Assembly (NCBI RefSeq): GCF_900230225.1
Contig: NZ_OCNH01000010.1
Coordinates: 124,001-188,000, forward strand
Reading direction: 5' to 3'
Origin: Spirosoma fluviale
GTDB taxonomy: Bacteria; Bacteroidota; Bacteroidia; Cytophagales; Spirosomataceae
DNA length: 64,000 nucleotides
Under the pieces are notes generated by a model. That model worked only from the letters and a program-made list of their open reading frames with translations, did no database searches and was not told where the DNA came from. The translations under genes were made by a program, and so were the position numbers. Positions 18,401 to 26,830 of this stretch are shown here, in pieces; within the stretch, counting starts at the first letter, position 1; each line of letters starts with the position of its first letter.

Positions 18401-20730
18401 ACTGGAATACAACCGGCGAATTTTTTAAAAAAGGTATAGAAGCCGGTTACCTTTCTGGTGATTTATTTTATTTAGCTTATTGTGCAACAAACTGTACCGT
18501 CTGGCAACCTTCGCTTGACCTCCCAACATCATTGAGCGAGCAAAAAAAATACCTTAAGGTTGTTCTGGATACAAACTATACGGATGCCATTGATTCGGCA
18601 AATATGAATTTGCAGCTGACGAAGAATTTAATGGGTTTGACGGAAGGGTTACACTCCATGAATGATGCTGACTTTGATGAAACACATTGCCTGGAACAGA
18701 TGACGCAACGGAAATACTCTTCCGGAATTGGTATGTACCATATTCATAAAGCGTATTTATACTTATTTTATGGCCAGTATGAAAAGTCTTATGAAGCGGT
18801 TAAGCAGGCCGATCAATTCGTTAAGTCTCTCGTTAGTCTCATTAATTTAACCCGCCTTAGCACTGTTTCTTTTTTTGCTTCTTCCGGATTTCTGCTTTAT
18901 GGTACTGATCCGCCAAAAGACCTGTTAAAAAAGCGGATGAAAAAAGAGCTGGCTAAAATGAAAAAGTGGGCAGATTATAAGCCAACTAATTTTCAGCATA
19001 TGCAGCATCTGATGGAAGCTGAGATGGCGAATATCGATGATGATTTTCTGGGGGCTACCAAACTTTATGAAAAAGCGATACGACTGGCGAGTGAAAATGA
19101 TTGGCCGGCTGATGAAGCTTTTGCTAATGAACTAGCCGCAAAATTTTTTAGTCGACACGGAATTGATACAGCTTCTTCCGGGTACTGGAAAGATGCTTAT
19201 TACTTGTTCAACAAATGGGGTGCGCAGGGTAAAATTAAATTTTTGCGGGAGGCTTACCCCCAGCTATTCAAGACTATACGAAACGGCGTGGCTGAGAATG
19301 GCAAAGACCTGATTCGGGATGAGGGGGGCGAACCAGTCTATGCATTGGATGTTGATACCATCGTAAAATCATCGCAGGCAATTTCGGGTGAGATCGAGTT
19401 AAAATCGCTTCTCAGCAAAATGATGAACATCATTATGATGAATGCGGGTGCTGAAAATGGGATGCTTTTACTAAAGCAGGATGATCGGATACTTATTCAG
19501 GCTTCCGCTTCAGCAGACGAGGTGAAAACGATGCAAAATAGTGCTGTCGAAGGCAGTAAAGAGCTACCGCAAACAATTATAAACTATGTATCTCATTTGC
19601 AGGAGTCGGTGGTTCTTTACGATGCTGCCAGTCAGGGCAAGTTCAGAAACGATGACTATATTGTAAGGAATCAGACTAAGTCCATACTGTGTAGTCCAAT
19701 CGTTTTTTTAAATAAGCTGTATGGAATTGTATACCTGGAAAATAATATTTCGGTAGGTGCTTTCACCGAAGAAAGGCTGAAGATAGTTAGTCTGCTGTCA
19801 TCGCAGATGGCCATATCCATTCAGAATGCAATCCTTTACTCAAATCTGGAGAACAAAGTACAAGAGCGCACGGTCGAAATACAGGCTCAACGCGACCAGA
19901 CCCAACAGGCCCTGACCGAACTCAAAAGTACGCAGACCCGACTTATTCAGAAGGAGAAGATGGCTTCTCTTGGGGAACTGACGGCGGGTATAGCTCACGA
20001 AATACAAAACCCACTGAACTTCGTCAATAATTTTGCTGAAATAAGTGCCGAGATTGTTGATGACTTAAGGCTGGAACAAAGCAAACCGGCCCGAGCCCCC
20101 GAACTGGAGTCTAACTTGTTAGCCTTTCTGAAAGATAACCTTAGCAAGATTCACCACCACGGGCAGCGTGTTTCAAATATTGTTAAAGGTATGCTGGAAC
20201 ATTCCCGCATCGGGAGTGGCGAAATGCAGCCAACCAATCTTGGTGCGCTGGCCGATGAGTATATGTATCTGGCTTATAACGGGTTGAAATCTAAAGATAA
20301 AGAGTTTAGCTGTAAGCTGATCACGGACTACGATTCGGCAGTTGATACGGTCAATGTTGTGTCACAGGATGTCAGCAGGGTGTTTTTAAATCTGTTTAGT
20401 AATGCCTTTTATGCTGTTCGGGAGCGGAAGAAGCAGGAGGGAGACGATTATCAGCCAGTCGTTAGTGTGCGCATTAGTCAGGCAAACGGATTTGTTGAAA
20501 TTGTCATTGCTGATAATGGCATTGGTATGTCTCAGAGTGTTCAGCAGAAGGTTTTTCAACCATTTTTTACCACAAAGCCCACGGGCGAGGGAACCGGCCT
20601 TGGCCTGTCATTGAGTTACGATATCATAACCAAGGGCCATCGGGGAGGGCTGCTTGTGCAAAGCCGGGAAGGGGAGGGAACAGAGTTCGTTATCCAATTA
20701 CCCACTTCGGCAGAAAGCGTTGTTTTGTAA
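15409..20730 (+). CDS. Ser/Thr kinase - AAA ATPase - TPR - GAF - histidine kinase fusion
   Basis: The 1773 residues follow the layout of the large trifunctional kinases of cyanobacteria, myxobacteria and Cytophagales. Residues 1-270 are a Ser/Thr kinase with Lys39 (VLFKTL), a catalytic loop at 129 (HKDINPKN) and a Mg loop that reads DFR where DFG is usual. Residues 290-650 are an AAA_16 ATPase with Walker A near 331 (GTAGVGKTAL) and Walker B (LTIFLDDLQW). Helical TPR-like repeats fill 720-1270. A GAF domain lies at about 1330-1480, then a coiled coil, and HisKA/HATPase_c at 1510-1773 with phospho-acceptor His1530 (AGIAHEIQNP). There is no receiver domain or TM segment. The gene is visibly richer in A+T than its neighbours. 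It probably integrates cytoplasmic signals; input and target are unknown. Confidence 0.92.
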   Translation: MIREDNIPGYKVDKVIYEGKRTVIYRAIRSVDKKNVLFKTLANPYPGATEIAYLKKEYSLLSSIDVNGVCKAYDLLNYKGRPIIVLEDFNGISLADYLISNRLDLDEFLDIAIKLTTILGDLHALNIMHKDINPKNVIINIHTKDVFLIDFRLATKLSLERASARNPYILEGTLPYISPEQTGRMNRSTDYRTDFYSLGITFYEILLGILPFTSEEPMELVYYHLAKNIVPPAELNSKIPKAISDIILKLTEKNAENRYQSASGLKYDLDKCLTYVINGPDVLNFSVGEKDIYSKFNIPEKLYGRDHDIESLLSLFKEVSGGGCRFALISGTAGVGKTALINEIHKPTVKRNGYFVSGKFDQFKANSPFSAFALAFAELVKDLVSEPSYKLGKIKTELINVLGLNAPVLVDLVPEFEYIIGKQGPVQPLNPAESKNRFFFTLREFIRVFATHEHPLTIFLDDLQWSDDSSLRLITDLISTGIPYLFIIGAYRDNETGPGHPLKLTIEKVKELHEVSELKLSNLEETHVNQLVADTLKVSSQETKALATIIYKRTVGNPFYVYELFKTTFTQGLVFFDYLSGKWTWNIKKIAEHNISSNVVDFMATKLSELSEDCRELLELAACIGNTFDLRTLSLLTKKNAFDTSVILWPALEDEIIVPTSEAYRLVIGDDDFGVLYKFHHDRIQQSVYQRIAEDSRKVLHLTIGRMLLETIPDSEKSEHIIEIVRHFNEGIDLIDETEKLNLAHMNLLAGRKAQSAVAYTAALAYFKKGIDLMPDSSWDLHHQLVFDLYAGYAQNAYQTNDYNTAERCMSLLLEKARTKLEKVEILSFRIRQYNTVGKSEEAIRCGIEGLGLLGYILPEKPSSAVVLKEVLLAKWLLGTRKPAALLDSPILQDPEKKAAARLLTEIGPSAFVLGNDSLYGLTQLKIVNLSMQHGNCEESAYAYVAFGAVLSEAFGDLKSAESFGQLGLALNEKLGDIEYRCRVIAAYGVLTHHFNNHWNTTGEFFKKGIEAGYLSGDLFYLAYCATNCTVWQPSLDLPTSLSEQKKYLKVVLDTNYTDAIDSANMNLQLTKNLMGLTEGLHSMNDADFDETHCLEQMTQRKYSSGIGMYHIHKAYLYLFYGQYEKSYEAVKQADQFVKSLVSLINLTRLSTVSFFASSGFLLYGTDPPKDLLKKRMKKELAKMKKWADYKPTNFQHMQHLMEAEMANIDDDFLGATKLYEKAIRLASENDWPADEAFANELAAKFFSRHGIDTASSGYWKDAYYLFNKWGAQGKIKFLREAYPQLFKTIRNGVAENGKDLIRDEGGEPVYALDVDTIVKSSQAISGEIELKSLLSKMMNIIMMNAGAENGMLLLKQDDRILIQASASADEVKTMQNSAVEGSKELPQTIINYVSHLQESVVLYDAASQGKFRNDDYIVRNQTKSILCSPIVFLNKLYGIVYLENNISVGAFTEERLKIVSLLSSQMAISIQNAILYSNLENKVQERTVEIQAQRDQTQQALTELKSTQTRLIQKEKMASLGELTAGIAHEIQNPLNFVNNFAEISAEIVDDLRLEQSKPARAPELESNLLAFLKDNLSKIHHHGQRVSNIVKGMLEHSRIGSGEMQPTNLGALADEYMYLAYNGLKSKDKEFSCKLITDYDSAVDTVNVVSQDVSRVFLNLFSNAFYAVRERKKQEGDDYQPVVSVRISQANGFVEIVIADNGIGMSQSVQQKVFQPFFTTKPTGEGTGLGLSLSYDIITKGHRGGLLVQSREGEGTEFVIQLPTSAESVVL

Positions 20731-21018
20731 CGGAAAGCGTTTTTACGCACGTATATGAACTGCGTTAAGTAGTTAATCTGTTCAGAAAATTTTAGTTAAT
20801 GCCTTGGTAGTGAAAAAGATAGGTTTCGGTCGGTACTAGGATAAACTTAGGGTAGCAGGCCTTGACGTGTACGGGTGGGACGAGTTATAGCGCTACCAGG
20901 AATTTCCGCAGACTGCCTACGAAAATCCATGATTTTTAGGGCTGTCATTATGGACTTTCATACGGGCGCATTATATTCCGTCGAGCCATCTATTCACCTA
21001 TTCCTGTAATACGTACTC

Positions 21019-22953
21019 ATGCGTTGCTTTTTACTTTTGATAGCTTTTGGGTTTGCCTATGCATTGCCTGGCAGGGCATCGATTCCAGTTCATCTGCCGC
21101 GTGGTCAGCCGTTTCAATTGATAGGGTTACAAACTGACTATCTTTCTGATCCAACCTACCGCCTTTTGCTGGCTGATGTACAACGTTCGGCTGTTGCTCA
21201 CCGGTTTCTGCCTACTAATCAGGAAATTCCCAATCTACCTTCTTCGAAACCTAGCCACTGGTTTCGCTTTGTGTTTCAACCGGATAAAAGTCAACAGCAT
21301 TCCCAATACTTAGTTGAAGTAGGGTTTGGTAATATTCGCCGTATTGATATGTATGTTGTGCGGGCGGGCCGGCCGGTTTATCACGTTCAGGCAGGCGATG
21401 CTATAGGCAAAGCAGGGCGCCCGCTGTCATTTCACACCTTCGTACTGCCCCTTCCGGAAAGCTCAGCCCAACCCCAAACGGTGTATTTACATATTGAAAA
21501 TAAGGACGTTCATAGCTATTTTCCGTTAGCTGTCTGGGAGCGGAATTCATTTTTGGACCATGCCCAACGAGCGTCGCTACTCTGGGGAATTTACTGGGGT
21601 ATTCTTCTGCTGATGTTCTTGTATCATGCCATTATCTGGCTATTTACCCATGATCGGGGCTATATGTATTTAGCTCTTTATCTGCTGGCGTACCTATTCT
21701 ACGAATCTGCCCGGGGTAGCAATATAGGAGCTCGGTACCTATGGCCTGATTCGCACTGGTTCATTGAAAATAATCTGGCTATTTTTTCGGTGGCGGTTAT
21801 CGCTGCTTTCACGCTCTTCTATTCACATGCGCTTAACCTGCGTTACTCGGCAGTTGTATTCTGGCAGTTCCTGCGCTGGCTTTCAGCACTTAGTGCGGTA
21901 CTTATGCTTGTGAAATTAGCCAACTGGCTACCTATATCCAGCCAGTCATTAGCTATTTTAAGTTCGTATCCACTCGTTTTCGTTATGTTCCTGGCGGGAC
22001 TTCGAACCTGGCGACATGGTCAGCAAGCTGCTCGTTTTTACGTTATTGCTTCAATGTGCTACGCGTTGGGTTTTACAATATTTGTGCTAAACCGGACTAA
22101 TGTATTACCAGGAACTGGGTTTTTCCTTCATTATTCCCAGAATATTGGCTCATTGCTTGAGTTTTTATTTATGGCTATCGGTTTGGCCAGTTATGTTAGC
22201 TCACAGCAGCAACAGCGACTCAACGAAGAACGCCGACGGATCGACGTAGAGCGATTGGCTCTGGTGGAGCAGTTACGCCAGCGCGAAGAGCTGGATGCAG
22301 CTCTGATCGATGGTCAGATTCAGGAGCGCCGACGTGTTGCCGATGAGCTGCATGATCACCTGGGCAGTGTGCTTTTTAGTGTTCGTGCCCGCCTGAGTGA
22401 GCTGGATTCCGCTAACATAAGTCCTCAGGTACTGGAATCGTTGCTGAACACGGTACGAGATGCCTATGACGATGTGCGCTTGATTTCCCATAACCTATGG
22501 CCCGATGAGCTTGAAAAACTTGGCTTTGGTTATACGCTTCAGCAACTGATTGCCAGTTTGAACCGTATCGGAAAAACCCAGTTTGCCCTGCAGTTGAGTG
22601 GTCTGGAGGATGAGTTGGAGCGCCATGCTAAGTTTCATTTGTACTGCATTTGCCTGGAGCTGGTCAACAACATACTAAAACACGCTCAGGCTAGTGAAGC
22701 CAGTATCCGCTTTTTGCCCGATCCGGCGGGAGCTGGCCTTCGTTTGAGTGTTCGCGATGATGGAGTCGGCTTTCAGCAGGCAGATGGGAGCGGTCGGGGG
22801 TTGCGGACCGTTCGGGAACGAATCGAACGTCTGGAGGGAACTGTCTCGTTTTCGAAATTGCCTGAAGGAGAGGGTACCTGGATACAAATCCGGGTACCTG
22901 TACACCGGCCGCAAACAATGCCCACGCTGACTATAACCCCGATAGAAGGGTAA
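21019..22953 (+). CDS. 7TM-DISM sensor histidine kinase (NarL/HisKA_3 type)
   Basis: The 644 residues begin with a signal peptide (LLLIAFGFAYALPGRA) and an extracellular 7TMR-DISMED2-like beta domain to about 180. Seven TM helices follow at about 184-395. A linker coiled coil rich in Arg and Glu then leads to HisKA_3 with phospho-acceptor His445 (RRVADELHDHLG) and an HATPase_c domain with N-box LVNNILKHA and G-box DDGVGF. Such kinases sense small extracellular ligands, often carbohydrates, and phosphorylate LuxR-type regulators. The NarL-type regulator at 24586-25248, one gene away and convergent, is the likely partner. Confidence 0.92.
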   Translation: MRCFLLLIAFGFAYALPGRASIPVHLPRGQPFQLIGLQTDYLSDPTYRLLLADVQRSAVAHRFLPTNQEIPNLPSSKPSHWFRFVFQPDKSQQHSQYLVEVGFGNIRRIDMYVVRAGRPVYHVQAGDAIGKAGRPLSFHTFVLPLPESSAQPQTVYLHIENKDVHSYFPLAVWERNSFLDHAQRASLLWGIYWGILLLMFLYHAIIWLFTHDRGYMYLALYLLAYLFYESARGSNIGARYLWPDSHWFIENNLAIFSVAVIAAFTLFYSHALNLRYSAVVFWQFLRWLSALSAVLMLVKLANWLPISSQSLAILSSYPLVFVMFLAGLRTWRHGQQAARFYVIASMCYALGFTIFVLNRTNVLPGTGFFLHYSQNIGSLLEFLFMAIGLASYVSSQQQQRLNEERRRIDVERLALVEQLRQREELDAALIDGQIQERRRVADELHDHLGSVLFSVRARLSELDSANISPQVLESLLNTVRDAYDDVRLISHNLWPDELEKLGFGYTLQQLIASLNRIGKTQFALQLSGLEDELERHAKFHLYCICLELVNNILKHAQASEASIRFLPDPAGAGLRLSVRDDGVGFQQADGSGRGLRTVRERIERLEGTVSFSKLPEGEGTWIQIRVPVHRPQTMPTLTITPIEG

Positions 22954-22984
22954 ATCACTGACATCAAGACAAGCCAACCAATGG

Positions 22985-24481
22985 CTATGGATAATTAAAT
23001 CCATTTGTTCCATTGTTGCTAACCGGACAACTACGTTCATTTTCATAATCCATAGGTATGCTTCGTATTTGTTGGATAAAAGCTGTTTCACTAGTATTAG
23101 GTGTGCCAAATCGTTCAGGGAATACCATATAATCTTTGTAGTCTTTACCGAAAAAGCTACTATGATCTGCCATATCCTCCCAATAGTGGCTTGAGAAATT
23201 CACTGAGCCATAAGTTGAGTTTGCATAGTTGTATGAGCCTCGTCCTTCGGTATCGCGTAAATTGACAGAGTAAAATGTGCGTCCGTTAAGTTGATAAGCA
23301 CGATTGTTGCCAATAATGTAAAGGCTAGTTCGACTTTCGTCGTTTGCTGGTACCCGAACCGTCTCAAAAGAGGCTCCTCCCGATGCCATACGGACCAGTT
23401 TAAACGCTATCTGATGAGGGGGATCTGGATTTAGATGGTACACCGATTCTCGTTCTAATAATAAGGTCCATACACAGCCTGACTGATCCACATAATATCG
23501 ATGTTTACCAATCAACTTTACACGCCGGGAGCATAAATACGTCAGTTGCCCTTTAGCTTCCTGGTTAAACTGGTTTCGGTTCAGATGTTTGAGTATCTCG
23601 GTTAACCGATCACTCGTTTCCCGAACGGAAAATTGACCATTTTCCAGGTCAACGATACCTTCACACGCCCCCCGGTTGTCTTGTAAATACCAGCGTTTGT
23701 CAATTTGGGATATTTCTACCTTCTTCCGTCGGTAGACTACGTACTTTTGTGTCTCCACATCAGCGTATACGTCGTTATCGGTTTTTGCCTGTTCATTTTT
23801 TCCGATGTAGGTATATACATAAGGCTCCTTGTCGCTGCAAAGGCCCAGTGGTTTCCCGTCTTTGTCGGTGATTTCCCACCAGCCATCGGGCTTTCTATCA
23901 TATAGTTTACAGTCGTAGCTCACCTTATTACCTAGCCTGTACACTTTACTATCGGCCAGTTCACCAATGACCGTTTTACTGTTTGGGTCACCGGGTGTTT
24001 TCGTTCGGCTGGGGAGCGTGATGCTAACCTGAAAGCCATTGCCAACGGGTTTGTTGTCCCACCGCCAGTTTAAATCGTCATTGATATCGAAGAGAAGAAA
24101 GCCGCTTTTTTTTGCCGTGAAGGTGTATGAACTTCCGCACAGTTCCCAGCCCAGATAAGCGTAGTTGGAAAGATTAAATTCTGCACCCTCTTCCAGTACA
24201 CACACCATAAGTGCGCCGTGGGGCAGGTTACGAAACGTATTGTATTGGTTACCGCTATACTCGGGTACACCGACAGGCGTGCGTTTTCCGGCAAGCATAC
24301 CAACAATCACTTCGCCTGTTGCCGTAATCTTGATCTGATCACCACATTCTACTTTTGCGTTTGGTGCCCGTTGAATTCTGCTACCGGCGTAATTAAACTG
24401 AACGGGCGTTTGCTGAGCTGGTAGCAGTTGGGTGGTAAGGCATAGCAAGCCAGCCACCAGGGAGGTGTAGCATGTTTTCAT
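22985..24481 (-). CDS. Exported protein with LecA/PA-IL-like N-terminal domain
   Basis: The 498 residues begin with a signal peptide (MKTCYTSLVAGLLCLTTQLL, cleavage near PAQQ). Residues 35-155 resemble the PA-IL (LecA)-type sugar-binding sandwich: ITATGEVIVG, a Gly- and Pro-rich stretch, NLPHGALMVCV and SGFLLFDINDDLNWRWDN, including the Asn/Asp calcium-type residues. The remaining 340 residues have several cysteines and WY-rich strands and are unknown to me. It sits between a 7TM-DISM kinase gene (convergent) and the NarL regulator gene (same strand, 104 bases upstream). A carbohydrate-related role linked to the two-component pair is inference. Confidence 0.6.
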   Translation of the reverse strand: MKTCYTSLVAGLLCLTTQLLPAQQTPVQFNYAGSRIQRAPNAKVECGDQIKITATGEVIVGMLAGKRTPVGVPEYSGNQYNTFRNLPHGALMVCVLEEGAEFNLSNYAYLGWELCGSSYTFTAKKSGFLLFDINDDLNWRWDNKPVGNGFQVSITLPSRTKTPGDPNSKTVIGELADSKVYRLGNKVSYDCKLYDRKPDGWWEITDKDGKPLGLCSDKEPYVYTYIGKNEQAKTDNDVYADVETQKYVVYRRKKVEISQIDKRWYLQDNRGACEGIVDLENGQFSVRETSDRLTEILKHLNRNQFNQEAKGQLTYLCSRRVKLIGKHRYYVDQSGCVWTLLLERESVYHLNPDPPHQIAFKLVRMASGGASFETVRVPANDESRTSLYIIGNNRAYQLNGRTFYSVNLRDTEGRGSYNYANSTYGSVNFSSHYWEDMADHSSFFGKDYKDYMVFPERFGTPNTSETAFIQQIRSIPMDYENERSCPVSNNGTNGFNYP

Positions 24482-24585
24482 GGATTCGGGCAGTGGGAAT
24501 GTCAGGCCAACAGATTAAGTAGGCAACCCTGCTGTCTATCAATGCCACTTACTGGCAAAACGCTATCAGTTTATGGACACTTTTT

Positions 24586-25248
24586 TTACACCAACCCATG
24601 CCGAATGGCAAAATTGGTTAAGCCAACGATACTCTTCACGCCCAGTTTCTGGATAATATTGCGCCGGTGTGTGTCAACGGTGGCGTCGCTAATGAAAAGC
24701 TGGTCGGCGATTTCGGATGTGGTGTGCTCCGAGGCAATCAATTTCAAAATCTCCAGTTCACGATTGGTTAACTGCCGAATTTCATCCGGATGTTGCGGGC
24801 TTGATAAATCAATGAACAGCCGCAGGATTTCCTGACTCAGGTAGGTCCGGCTACTATCGCGCATAACTTCATGAATGGCTTTGCGAATATCGCGAACATC
24901 CTGGCTCTTGGAGATATAACCCGATACGCCCATGCGGATGGCTGCCCGCACATCGTCGGGCGATTCGGACATGCTCAGGATAATTACCTTCGTTTCCGGC
25001 GATATCGACCGTAATTGAAGCGCAAACTGTAGTCCGCTCACTCCGGTTGTCATGCGCAGGTCGCTAATGACAATATCGATCAACTGCTGCGATTTGTTCT
25101 CGCCAATGAAAGCCAGCGCTTCCAGGCCACTGGTAAACACCCCTCTTACTCGAATTCTGGTATCGTCGTGAAGTAAACTCGACAGACCATCGATAACGAG
25201 TTTGTGGTCATCAACCAGCAAAATGTTAATCTCTTTCTCCGTAATCAT
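24586..25248 (-). CDS. NarL/LuxR-family response regulator
   Basis: The 220 residues contain a receiver domain (INILLVDDHKLVIDG, phospho-acceptor Asp63 in VISDLRM, conserved Ser in ILSMSES and Lys in YISKSQ) and a LuxR-type HTH at about 150-215 (LTNRELEILKLIASEHTTSE, then IADQLFISDATVDTHRRNI). The class matches the HisKA_3 kinase encoded at 21019-22953, which is the probable partner. It may control the exported lectin-like gene downstream on the same strand. Confidence 0.93.
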   Translation of the reverse strand: MITEKEINILLVDDHKLVIDGLSSLLHDDTRIRVRGVFTSGLEALAFIGENKSQQLIDIVISDLRMTTGVSGLQFALQLRSISPETKVIILSMSESPDDVRAAIRMGVSGYISKSQDVRDIRKAIHEVMRDSSRTYLSQEILRLFIDLSSPQHPDEIRQLTNRELEILKLIASEHTTSEIADQLFISDATVDTHRRNIIQKLGVKSIVGLTNFAIRHGLV

Positions 25249-25373
25249 TTGGGGGATAGCAATTTAAATGAGGGCTCAAGATACGTAACGAAGCGCAAAA
25301 AAACAGCAACATGTCAATGATCACATTTTAAGGACAAGTGACATAGATCCCTGTACACAAACACAATGGCACT

Positions 25374-25979
25374 ATGTTACACACCAGCATACTCAATACA
25401 GAAATTGATCTGAATCGCTTTAGCAAGGTGTACGCAGGGCGTAGCGGGGGCATGCCCGTCGATGCCGATTTTCTACTGCAGGGTACAGTACGAATCTTTT
25501 ACGATGATCAGCAGCCTGACCGCTGGTTGGCGGGTTACTGCGTCAATGACCAGGCTCCCTATCGTTACCTGGCTGTGCATACCCCGACCGCGCAGGCCGC
25601 CCTGTTGGCGCAGCATCAGATCTCGCCCGACGATATTGTCGAGATCGGGGCCATCTGGATGGACGTGTCCGGGTTGGGCCGGGCGGGTCGCTGGCAGGTG
25701 TATCAATTTATGCTGGCCGATGCCTACGCTACCGGAAAAGGTATTGTGCTGGGGGGAACGGTTTATGCCCGAATCCGTGATTTCCAGATGCAGGTCGTTA
25801 AACACCCACTCTTTGATGGTACTGTTTTACTGGGTGGGAAGCAGCAACGCGTCTGGCTCTATTTTGCCCGACGGGAGGAGTTGTGGTTCGATTTCTTTCG
25901 GTTTACCACCCGCGAGTTCAGTCAGCCCATGACCGGCCCATTCATCAATACAGCTCATTCGTTAAATCAGGTAGCATAA
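25374..25979 (+). CDS. Uncharacterised cytoplasmic protein, 201 residues
   Basis: There is no signal peptide, TM segment or clear motif. The middle (VEIGAIWMDVSGLGRAGRW, then QVYQFMLADAYATGKGIVLG) has a strand-loop-helix rhythm that could be an acyltransferase-like (GNAT-type) core, but I cannot confirm it. The gene stands alone between divergent and downstream promoters and is followed by a short terminator. Codon use and start context look normal for a real gene. Confidence 0.6.
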   Translation: MLHTSILNTEIDLNRFSKVYAGRSGGMPVDADFLLQGTVRIFYDDQQPDRWLAGYCVNDQAPYRYLAVHTPTAQAALLAQHQISPDDIVEIGAIWMDVSGLGRAGRWQVYQFMLADAYATGKGIVLGGTVYARIRDFQMQVVKHPLFDGTVLLGGKQQRVWLYFARREELWFDFFRFTTREFSQPMTGPFINTAHSLNQVA

Positions 25980-26038
25980 GTGCGTATAACCCGCCCCGTC
26001 CGGTGCTTCGTCAGAGACAATCCTGTTGCTGACGGGGT

Positions 26039-26060
26039 ACCGGACAGGCCGGTTTTTTCT
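26039..26060 (+). terminator. Short rho-independent terminator
   Basis: The stem ACCGG-ACAGG-CCGGT at 26039-26053 is followed by a run of T. An overlapping upstream hairpin (CGTCAG with CTGACG, about 26008-26035) could fold alternatively. It should end the 25374-25979 transcript. Confidence 0.6.
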
Positions 26061-26206
26061 TTATTTACTTACCGGCAAAAAAGCCTGCTCATAGAAAGAC
26101 AGGCCGGAATTTGCCTGTTATTCCAGTAGAATCAGTGGTGAGTTAATTTGTTCTTGTGTGTATGTTTACAAGAAGTTGCTGCCAACTAACACATAATGAC
26201 CAGCTA

Positions 26207-26830
26207 ATGAATCAAGTCTATCCGACCGATTACGAAAAAGATCCAATGGGTTTCTGTTTAGCGCTCACTCAGTTAAATCCCCGGGACGAACGAGCCTGGG
26301 ATTATATGAACCGGCGTCTGAAAAAATTCTTCTATCAGTTTGCCCTTCGTAATAGCCTGACACCCGAAGAAACAGAAGATACCATGCAGAATACCGTCAT
26401 GATATTTCTGGATGCCATTGCATCGGGTAAGTTTACCTGCAAGGGCTTCAAACCCATTGGCTATGTGGGCCGGATTTGCGTAAACCTCTGGCATGACCAC
26501 CTCAAAAAAGCAAAGAAATACCTCCCTATGATTGACATTGCCGACTTTACCGGTGAGCGGGAAACGAATGAGCCTGACGATTGGTACAAGCTAACCGACA
26601 ATGATATGGCTGCTCATCGGGCTTCGGAACGGGCCTTCGCCGAACTTACTCCCGCTAACCAGGAACTGATGTGGCGGCATTATGTCGACGGGCAGAAGTT
26701 TGTCGATTTTGCCAAAGAAGATGGCTATACCGACATGTCGGTTCGGCAACTCCATCAGCGGGCCAAGAAACAATTCAACACTTTATTTGATAAACATTTT
26801 AACGCTATCCGCCGTGGAGAATCTGTCTGA
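26207..26830 (+). CDS. Sigma-70 family (ECF-like) RNA polymerase sigma factor
   Basis: The product has 207 residues from ATG 26207; earlier ATGs add a Cys-rich leader unlike the family. Region 2 is seen as RNSLTPEETEDTMQNTVMIF with following GYVGRICVNLWHDHLKKAKK, and region 4 as LTPANQELMWRHYVDGQKFV followed by SVRQLHQRAKKQFN. It would direct RNA polymerase to a set of promoters when released from its anti-sigma factor. The next gene overlaps its 3' end and encodes a one-TM protein that is the probable anti-sigma partner; the third gene is an exported protease. The nearby envelope and protease operons are its natural candidate targets. Confidence 0.85.
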   Translation: MNQVYPTDYEKDPMGFCLALTQLNPRDERAWDYMNRRLKKFFYQFALRNSLTPEETEDTMQNTVMIFLDAIASGKFTCKGFKPIGYVGRICVNLWHDHLKKAKKYLPMIDIADFTGERETNEPDDWYKLTDNDMAAHRASERAFAELTPANQELMWRHYVDGQKFVDFAKEDGYTDMSVRQLHQRAKKQFNTLFDKHFNAIRRGESV

